This document shows, in pieces, positions 58,280-64,000 of a DNA stretch of 64,000 nucleotides. The stretch's first letter is position 1; the number at the start of each line of letters is the position of its first letter. Under the pieces are notes generated by a model. It was not told the DNA's origin. It saw only the letters and a list, made by a program, of their open reading frames with translations, and ran no database searches. Position numbers and translations under genes: made by a program. Source of the DNA: Candidatus Gastranaerophilales bacterium (GTDB taxonomy: Bacteria; Cyanobacteriota; Vampirovibrionia; Gastranaerophilales; Gastranaerophilaceae); assembly GCA_944323955.1 (NCBI GenBank), contig CALUUK010000006.1, forward strand, positions 62,001 through 126,000. The letters are read 5' to 3'.

Positions 58280-60396
58280 TTGCACCTTTCTTCATTAATC
58301 ACAAAGGTTTTTCTTGCCTTAAATTCTGCGCGTTTACCTCTATTCCATTGAGATACGGGTCTTATATACCCGACTATTCTTGAGTATACTTCGCATTCTT
58401 CACCGCATTCGGGACAGACTTCATTTTCACCCTTTAAATACCCATGGTTCGGACATACACTGAATGTCGGCGAGAATGTAAAATAAGGCAAGCGGTATGT
58501 TGTACAAATTTTCTTCACAAGATTTTTCATCGTTGTTAAATCATTTAATCTTTCTCCGGCAAAAACGTGAACAACTGTTCCGCCTGTATACATTGTTTGA
58601 AGTTCATCTTGATGGTCCAGAAGTTCAAATATATCATCCGTATAATTTACGGGAAGGTGTGTAGAATTTGAATAGTATGGGTCAGCACCTTGATCATACT
58701 GTTCTTCATTTGCACATTTAATCATCGGCATATTTTTCTTATCGAGTTTTGCCAAACGATAGCTTGTACCTTCGGCAGGAGTAGCTTCAAGATTATAATT
58801 ATTACCTGTTTCAATCTGGAAGTTTCTTATTTTTTCTCTCATAAATTCCATAACCGCAATAGCAAATTCATGACCTTCCGGCGTTTCAAGCCCTTTATCA
58901 AACATATTCAGACATGCTTCATTCATACCGATTAAGCCGATTGTCGAGAAATGGTTTTTCCAATATACATTATATCTTGCTTTAATATCGCGCAAATAAA
59001 ATTTCGTATAAGGATACAAACCTGCATCTGTGAGTTTTTCAAGAAGTTTTCTTTTAATTTCAAGAGAATTTTTAGCTATTTCCATTTTTTCTTCAAGAAG
59101 TTTCAGAAATTTATTTTTATCACCTTTAGCCATATATGCTAATCTTGGCAGATTCATTGTAACAACACCAATGGAACCGGTTAAAGGATTTGAACCGAAA
59201 AGTCCTCCGCCTCTGTATTCAAGCTGTCTGTTATCAATTCTTAAACGGCAGCACATAGAACGGGCATCTTCAGGATTCATATCGGAATTTATAAAGTTAG
59301 AGAAATACGGAATACCGTATTTAGCACTCATTTCCCATAAACCGTTAATATTGGGGTTATCCCAGTCAAAGTCTTTAGTAATGTTATATGTCGGAATCGG
59401 GAATGTGAAGACCCTTCCTTCGGCATCACCTTCCATCATTACTTCAAAGAACGCTTTATTTATCATATCCATTTCTCTCTGGAATTGAGAATATGTTTCT
59501 TCTTTAAATTCACCGCCGACAACAACAGGCTGATCAGCATAATAAGAAGGAACATTCAAATCCATTGTTATATTAGAAAACGGAGTCTGGAAACCTACAC
59601 GGGTCGGAACATTCATATTGAAAACAAACTCTTGAATAGCTTGTTTCACCTGATCATAGTTTAGACCGTCATATCTTACAAACGGGGCAAGAAGTGTATC
59701 AAAGTTAGAAAATGCCTGAGCACCCGCACTTTCACCTTGCATTGTATATAAGAAATTAACCATTTGTCCCAGTGCTGTTCTGAAGTGCTTTGGAGGTTTA
59801 CTTGAAACCTTGCCTTTAACACCTTTAAATCCTTCCATTAAAAGATCCTTTAAATCCCAGCCCACACAATATACCGAAATAATATTCAAATCATGAATGT
59901 GCATATCTCCGTTTTGGTGCGCATTTTTAATTTCTTCGGGATATATTTTATTGAGCCAGTAATTTTTACTGATATTTGATGCTATATAGTTATTCAAACC
60001 CTGAATTGAATATGACATATTAGAGTTTTCATTAACCTGCCAGTCAAGCTGTTTAAGATAATCATCAACCATGTCAATATTAAGCCCTGCGGCAAAATCT
60101 CTTATTCTTGCCCTTTGTTCACGATAAAGAATATATGCTTTTGCCGTTGAGGTATAGCCGAAAGAATAAAGAGCAAGTTCAACCGCATCTTGAACTTCTT
60201 CTACGGTAGCAGCTTTAAGATTAGATTCTTTTTTGTTGGCAACTTCTTCTGCCATTGTTACTACTTTGCGGGTAACTTTTTTGGCATCTTCTTCGCCAAA
60301 TTCTCCGGTAACTTTTGCTGCTTTTAAAATAGCATTTTCAATTTTAGATGCATCAAAAGCTACAATCGCCCCGTCTCTTTTAACAATTTTTTCCAT
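58267..60396 (-). CDS. nrdD: Anaerobic ribonucleoside-triphosphate reductase
   Basis: About 709 residues. An N-terminal ATP-cone (about 1-90, VKRDGAIVAFDASKIENAIL), the glycyl-radical barrel (MHIHDLNIISVYCVGWDLKD, YDQGADPYYSNSTHLPVNYT), a zinc site (CPNHGYLKGENEVCPECGEE) and the radical loop RIVGYIRPVSQWNRGKR, whose Gly carries the radical. It makes dNTPs without oxygen. The start is 60396, where GAGGAG lies 7 nt upstream and the ATP-cone begins; the longer frame from 60444 adds unrelated residues. Confidence 0.96.
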   Translation of the reverse strand: MEKIVKRDGAIVAFDASKIENAILKAAKVTGEFGEEDAKKVTRKVVTMAEEVANKKESNLKAATVEEVQDAVELALYSFGYTSTAKAYILYREQRARIRDFAAGLNIDMVDDYLKQLDWQVNENSNMSYSIQGLNNYIASNISKNYWLNKIYPEEIKNAHQNGDMHIHDLNIISVYCVGWDLKDLLMEGFKGVKGKVSSKPPKHFRTALGQMVNFLYTMQGESAGAQAFSNFDTLLAPFVRYDGLNYDQVKQAIQEFVFNMNVPTRVGFQTPFSNITMDLNVPSYYADQPVVVGGEFKEETYSQFQREMDMINKAFFEVMMEGDAEGRVFTFPIPTYNITKDFDWDNPNINGLWEMSAKYGIPYFSNFINSDMNPEDARSMCCRLRIDNRQLEYRGGGLFGSNPLTGSIGVVTMNLPRLAYMAKGDKNKFLKLLEEKMEIAKNSLEIKRKLLEKLTDAGLYPYTKFYLRDIKARYNVYWKNHFSTIGLIGMNEACLNMFDKGLETPEGHEFAIAVMEFMREKIRNFQIETGNNYNLEATPAEGTSYRLAKLDKKNMPMIKCANEEQYDQGADPYYSNSTHLPVNYTDDIFELLDHQDELQTMYTGGTVVHVFAGERLNDLTTMKNLVKKICTTYRLPYFTFSPTFSVCPNHGYLKGENEVCPECGEECEVYSRIVGYIRPVSQWNRGKRAEFKARKTFVINEERCKCVL

Positions 60397-60671
60397 AGTA
60401 TCTCCTCTGCTGTTTCTTACACTTCCCCCAACATTTCGGCTCAATTTTTTCCGAATATAATTTTAGTTCTATTATGATAGTGTTTTTTTTTTAGTATGTA
60501 AATGCATCAAAAGTATATAAAAAAGATTAACCCTAAGAATGACAAACGACAAAAGGCTTTCACGTATTTAATTTTTTATTACAAAAAAAGCATGAGTTAA
60601 CAATTTTTTATATTTAGAAAAGTCAATTTTTTTATTTATTTTCATTTCATTTTTTAATATTTTATCTTAAA
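60397..60671. other. Intergenic region upstream of nrdD
   Basis: About 275 nt of AT-rich DNA. It contains TATGATAG-like and T-rich stretches toward nrdD that may hold its promoter. I see no NrdR-type paired boxes that I would trust, and no gene. Confidence 0.45.
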
Positions 60672-61211
60672 TTAAAATTTAAGCAAAAACCGTTCAAATA
60701 AAGAATTAATATATTCACCAATAAAATTAAATGGTGAATTAGGTTCTAAAAAATCCCACATAATATCCATAAGAAAAAGTGAGCAAAATGCACATATCAA
60801 TACAAAAAAACCATATGATACAATACCAAAAAGAACAAGCGGATTTTTTAAATTCAATTCTTTTATAAACTTTTTCAAAAGTTCTATAAATACAATAGGG
60901 ACTACCAGATAGAAACCAATCCCGGCAACAACTACTGCAATATTCTCAATACAATATTTATCTTGTATATAATCTGTCATAAATACCACATAATAATATA
61001 TCAGCCAATATACTATTATACTGATTATAAAAACTACCCATTTCCATATTTTCAGGTTCTTGTTAATGCATTTCCATAGCTTAAAAAATACAGGAAAAAA
61101 TATGAATATAACATATGCCTTAAAGAAAAATGGAATGGATACAAAAAAGTATGTCATTAGTATAAAAAATACAATCTCAAAAATGCTGACAAATTTATGC
61201 AATTTTTCCAT
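60672..61211 (-). CDS. Four-span membrane protein, tandem paralogue 1
   Basis: 179 residues with four or five hydrophobic helices (about 9-27, 30-45, 57-80, 90-113 and 125-150). The first 23 residues (MEKLHKFVSIFEIVFFILMT) are identical to the gene at 61696 apart from later positions, and the flanking DNA (61144-61240) is repeated there, so these are recent tandem duplicates that have since diverged. AAGGAAATG precedes the ATG. No family is recognised. Confidence 0.65.
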   Translation of the reverse strand: MEKLHKFVSIFEIVFFILMTYFFVSIPFFFKAYVIFIFFPVFFKLWKCINKNLKIWKWVVFIISIIVYWLIYYYVVFMTDYIQDKYCIENIAVVVAGIGFYLVVPIVFIELLKKFIKELNLKNPLVLFGIVSYGFFVLICAFCSLFLMDIMWDFLEPNSPFNFIGEYINSLFERFLLKF

Positions 61212-61240
61212 TAGTTTTCATTTCCTTTTTAGTGTTTTTC
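61144..61240 (-). repeat. Direct repeat, copy 1 (duplication boundary)
   Basis: 97 nt identical to 62107-62204 except for one T missing in a T-run. It covers the first 23 codons of the membrane protein, its ribosome site and the last codons of the upstream small gene, here as a frameshifted remnant. Confidence 0.93.
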
Positions 61241-61695
61241 ATTTTTTATTTTTCTTTTTTATATAATAATAGGAAATGTACTCATTACAAAATTTACAAT
61301 ATTAATTAACATGAGGCTATAAATTCAACAATACAACACACCTGATTTGCAGGATAACTATATAATATTGTCTATTCATATTTACAAACAAAATTGACTC
61401 AAAAATTCTTGATGACATAAGTAAGCACGCCGCACAAAATTCTTCCGAGATTTAATCTTACCTTAATAAAATATCGGAATATGAAGATTAGACATTTATC
61501 CTTCGGAAATTAAAAACAACCCCTGATGCTGCCACAGATGACATCAAGCTCTATCCGAACATCAACATAATCTGTAGACATTGCACACAAAATAATATTA
61601 ATGCCAACAAATATATAAGCCATAAAAACCAATTTATGGTATTAAGAATAATAGAAATTATTTTCTGTTAATTATATCTTTTGAAATTACCTGCC
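61241..61695. other. Intergenic region between the duplicated genes, with a dispersed-repeat fragment
   Basis: About 455 nt without an open frame of note. It holds the second copy of the dispersed repeat (61497-61552) and otherwise AT-rich sequence that may be decayed duplicate DNA. Confidence 0.6.
61497..61552 (+). repeat. Dispersed repeat, copy 2
   Basis: 56 nt nearly identical to 35588-35645 (two substitutions, short indel). The rest of the 35598-35749 hairpin is missing here, so this is a truncated copy. Confidence 0.85.
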
Positions 61696-62175
61696 TTATA
61701 ATCCGAAATAAAGTACAATACCTGCTGAAGCTGCCATTATTGACAAACAACTATAAACAAACACAAACAAACCAAATAACGCTGCAAAAACTTTCTTGCC
61801 AATCTTCTCGGAGGCATTTAAAATAATTTTTTTTAAGCATTCTAATAATCCAATTGGTATAACCAGCATCATAACAATATATATAATAGTAAATCCAAAA
61901 TATTCAATACTATATTCATCAACATGTTGTATATATCCTGCTATAAATATTACATAATAATATATTGCCCAATATATTATCATACTTACTATAAAAACGA
62001 TCCATTTTACCCGTCGTGTTTTTTTGCTCAGAAATTTCCATAAAATATAAAACAGAGGAAGAAACATAAACACCATATATCCTCTGAAGGTTCCAGGAAT
62101 TGCAATAAAAAAGTATGTCATTAGTATAAAAAATACAATCTCAAAAATGCTGACAAATTTATGCAATTTTTCCAT
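61696..62175 (-). CDS. Four-span membrane protein, tandem paralogue 2
   Basis: 159 residues with four hydrophobic helices (about 9-27, 30-45, 57-80 and 92-113) and a hydrophobic C terminus. Its middle (VKWIVFIVSMIIYWAIYYYV) aligns with paralogue 1 (WVVFIISIIVYWLIYYYV), whereas the C-terminal thirds differ. Its ATG shares one base with the stop of the upstream 89-residue gene, so the two are translationally coupled. No family is recognised. Confidence 0.65.
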   Translation of the reverse strand: MEKLHKFVSIFEIVFFILMTYFFIAIPGTFRGYMVFMFLPLFYILWKFLSKKTRRVKWIVFIVSMIIYWAIYYYVIFIAGYIQHVDEYSIEYFGFTIIYIVMMLVIPIGLLECLKKIILNASEKIGKKVFAALFGLFVFVYSCLSIMAASAGIVLYFGL

Positions 62176-62204
62176 TAGTTTTCATTTCCTTTTTTAGTGT
62201 TTTT
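62107..62204 (-). repeat. Direct repeat, copy 2 (duplication boundary)
   Basis: 98 nt matching 61144-61240. Here the repeat spans the intact junction between the 89-residue gene and paralogue 2, so this is the likely parental arrangement. Confidence 0.93.
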
Positions 62205-62444
62205 TATCTTAAAATTTGAAAACAAAATGGCTATAAGCGGAATAGAAAAATTAACCACTAAAAACCTTGGCTCTATTATACCAGATTTTTGTAATTTTTC
62301 TGCTGCTTTTACTATAGGTCGATTATCTCCTGCATTAATTACAACATTGCCGGTCAGAACCAATCCGTTATTTACATCTTTTTGCATGATGTTTCTTTCA
62401 AAACCGTTATCAATATTTCTCTCACTTATCTTGTCTGAACACAT
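62175..62444 (-). CDS. Small protein with C-terminal membrane helix, unknown
   Basis: 89 residues. The N-terminal half is polar (MCSDKISERNIDNGFERNIM, then NNGLVLTGNVVINAGDN), and one hydrophobic helix lies near the end (about 62-76, FLVVNFSIPLIAILF). A start at 62387 (MQKDVNNG) is also possible; neither has a good ribosome site. It is coupled to paralogue 2 by a TAATG overlap, suggesting the two work together. A small gene feeding into a membrane protein recalls two-component toxin or phage-like units, but no motif supports that. Confidence 0.55.
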   Translation of the reverse strand: MCSDKISERNIDNGFERNIMQKDVNNGLVLTGNVVINAGDNRPIVKAAEKLQKSGIIEPRFLVVNFSIPLIAILFSNFKIKNTKKGNEN

Positions 62445-62540
62445 ATTTAATTATTCTCTATTAACTGCCAAACATTCCTATTTTCATATTATACTATATC
62501 GTTTAGTTAGTTAAGTGTATTATTAGGTTCTTTTACAATT

Positions 62541-62589
62541 ATTTACAAGAAAAAGAAAATCTATAATAGATTTTCTTTTTCTTGTAAAT
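62541..62589 (-). terminator. Long AT-rich hairpin after the lytic transglycosylase gene
   Basis: Two perfect 24-nt arms separated by one base (the central part forms the loop), 20 nt beyond the slt stop. The minus-strand second arm ends in T-rich sequence. It probably ends slt transcription. Confidence 0.75.
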
Positions 62590-62608
62590 CTTTTTAGCAA
62601 AAAGTTAC

Positions 62609-64000
62609 TTATTCATATATTTTTTTGTAAAGATGATATGTCCTAAAAATCTTTTTTACATAATTATGTGTTTCATCATATGGTATATTTTCTACAAATT
62701 CATCGGCGTCAGAGTTTTTTATTTTTAGCCACCTGTTAACACTGCCTTCTCCTCCGTTATATGCAGCAATTACGTATAAATCATTATCATTAAAACGTTC
62801 CTTCAAATATTTTAAATATGTACAGCCAAGAAGAATATTTACTTTCTCATCCGTAATATCCTTTTCCATAGGAGCATCAATATAAAATTTAGAAATTATA
62901 AAATTAGCTGTTGAAGGCATTAATTGCATTAATCCTATTGCATTTGTTGCACTTCTTGCATTCTTATTAAAATAACTTTCTTCTCTTATTAAAGACATTA
63001 CAAGATAAGGATCCAAGTTAAATTTTTTACCCTGAAGATTAACTTCATCCGTATAATATAAAGGATATGCCAGTTTATATTCGGGACTGATAAAAGGCGG
63101 TTTTACCGTCATATCTTCTATTGTATCTCTTGCCATTACAACTGAAGATGCCTTCTTTCCTTTTCGAGCCTCAAACCAGCTTTCAACTATTTTATTGTCA
63201 TCAAAATTAGCATCAAGCCATACTTCATAATCTCCGAGAGAAAATATTGTATTGATAAGTTTCAAATCTTTTATATCAAGTTTTGACAAACTTATCGGAA
63301 ATCCGAGTGCTTCTTTATTTGTGATATTATTTGCAGAATTTGTCTTCCAAAAATCATTTCGTTTGTTAATAATAGACTCTGCTCTTAATCCGTAATAATC
63401 ATCTGGATATTTTGCGGCCAATTTAGACCAAATACCGTGAGCTTCGGAGATTTTATTCAATTTTACATATGATTTTGCAAGCCAAAAAATCATTTTAGGG
63501 CGGGACTTTGCTTTGTCATATCGTTTAATATGCTTTATTGCAATAATTTCAGCCTGCGCATAATTCTTTTTTACAAAATATTCATACCAGAATACTTTCC
63601 ATAAAGATTCAGGTGCATAATCGGAAGAAGGATAATTTTCTTCTATTTTTTTGTATAGTTCAACTGCCTTATCCAATGGAAGCATGCCTGCCAATTTATA
63701 CATAACATAATCATTGCCCTTTAGCATATTTCCATCGGTTATTTTATACATTTGTGTCCAGTTTCTGACTTTTGTCCCGGGCATATAAGATGTATAAATA
63801 TTATAGATTTTACGTAATCTTTCAGGATCCGCAGATGATGAATAAAGACTTAAACCATCTTCAATAAGTTTTTTTGCAATAACTTTATTTCCCGCATAAT
63901 GATTTGCAAGCACGATATAATCCCAATATTTATACACAGGTAATTTAGAAAAATATTCAAGGGCTTTGGAATATTTTTTATTCAAATAATACGCCTGACC
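62609..64000 (-). CDS. Soluble lytic murein transglycosylase (Slt-type), 5' partial
   Basis: At least 463 residues; the frame is open to the window edge (codons G-Q-A-Y-Y-L precede the first candidate start), so the N terminus is outside. The visible N-terminal 300 residues are helical TPR-like repeats (GQAYYLNKKYSKALEYFSKL), as in the Slt70 superhelix. The SLT domain follows (about the last 150 residues): LVMSLIREESYFN with the catalytic Glu, then AIGLMQLMPSTANFI and IAAYNGGEGSVNRWL. It cleaves peptidoglycan glycan strands to 1,6-anhydro ends in the periplasm. No signal peptide can be seen because the start is missing. Confidence 0.92.
   Translation of the reverse strand, partial: GQAYYLNKKYSKALEYFSKLPVYKYWDYIVLANHYAGNKVIAKKLIEDGLSLYSSSADPERLRKIYNIYTSYMPGTKVRNWTQMYKITDGNMLKGNDYVMYKLAGMLPLDKAVELYKKIEENYPSSDYAPESLWKVFWYEYFVKKNYAQAEIIAIKHIKRYDKAKSRPKMIFWLAKSYVKLNKISEAHGIWSKLAAKYPDDYYGLRAESIINKRNDFWKTNSANNITNKEALGFPISLSKLDIKDLKLINTIFSLGDYEVWLDANFDDNKIVESWFEARKGKKASSVVMARDTIEDMTVKPPFISPEYKLAYPLYYTDEVNLQGKKFNLDPYLVMSLIREESYFNKNARSATNAIGLMQLMPSTANFIISKFYIDAPMEKDITDEKVNILLGCTYLKYLKERFNDNDLYVIAAYNGGEGSVNRWLKIKNSDADEFVENIPYDETHNYVKKIFRTYHLYKKIYE

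Noticed and set aside
60672-62444. Prophage or toxin-antitoxin call for the duplicated membrane-protein locus
   Set aside because: No integrase, capsid, holin motif or known antitoxin fold is visible; only duplication is supported.
1-64000. CRISPR array, IS element or integron
   Set aside because: No evenly spaced direct repeats, transposase, integrase or attC-like sites were seen; the repeats present are palindromic elements or a tandem duplication.
1-64000. Alternative genetic code (UGA or UAG reassigned)
   Set aside because: Conserved genes end normally at TAA, TAG or TGA, and no conserved domain is interrupted by an in-frame stop.

Overview
This is a 64 kb stretch of AT-rich, gene-dense chromosome from an anaerobic, Gram-negative-type bacterium. 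The best guess at lineage is a non-photosynthetic relative of Cyanobacteria (Vampirovibrionia/Melainabacteria, Gastranaerophilales-like). That is an inference from gene content. An outer membrane is implied by a two-partner secretion locus and TolC-like proteins. Anaerobic life is implied by desulfoferrodoxin and class III ribonucleotide reductase (nrdD/nrdG). Cyanobacterial affinity is suggested by a DUF1822-like protein beside a sigma factor and by a YvcK protein with an N-terminal membrane anchor. There is no plasmid, prophage, IS transposase or CRISPR signature, and the standard genetic code fits all genes.

Layout. 1-5.4 kb: the tail of a radical-SAM-linked protein, ribonuclease E/G, engB and a secreted TPR protein. 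5.5-12.7 kb: two paralogous TpsA exoproteins and a divergent TpsB transporter. 12.7-18.5 kb: a giant 1943-residue protein with papain-like Cys/His/Asn motifs. 18.6-22.1 kb: a LUD-domain protein, a GNAT protein and a flagellar group (fliJ, a fliK-like gene, a hook/rod gene). 22.3-27.5 kb: a tight operon pxpA-yvcK-panB-panC-membrane protein-dut. 27.5-32.1 kb: secG, a DUF167 gene, relA/spoT and twin TolC-like secreted proteins. 32.2-34.8 kb: rpmG, tRNA-Trp, secE, nusG, rplK, rplA. 34.9-43.7 kb: an acyltransferase, a palindromic repeat element, a nitrilase-family amidase, a PBP4-type peptidase, desulfoferrodoxin, a degenerate HD-GYP protein, queA, yidC and a glycosyltransferase. 43.7-49.5 kb: a membrane protein, miaA, a uridine-kinase-like protein, a phosphohexomutase and pheA. 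49.5-57.6 kb: two small tail-anchored-like proteins, then a putative membrane anti-sigma factor, its sigma factor and a zinc-ribbon STAND-type ATPase. 57.6-64 kb: nrdG, nrdD, a tandemly duplicated membrane-protein locus and a lytic transglycosylase running off the window end.

The observations most worth following up are these. (1) The anti-sigma candidate joins a DUF1822-like domain, an HxxxCxxC zinc motif, a long acidic linker, one membrane span and a TonB-C-like domain, and it sits beside an ECF-like sigma gene. (2) Two RNA hairpins with compensatory base changes lie just before rplK and rplA and resemble the ribosomal protein L1 site on 23S rRNA. (3) The giant protein carries widely separated papain-like motifs. 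(4) Three genes have a TATAAT box exactly 6 nt before their ATG and no Shine-Dalgarno sequence, which implies leaderless mRNAs. (5) A composite palindromic element with 39-bp terminal inverted repeats has a partial copy 26 kb away.
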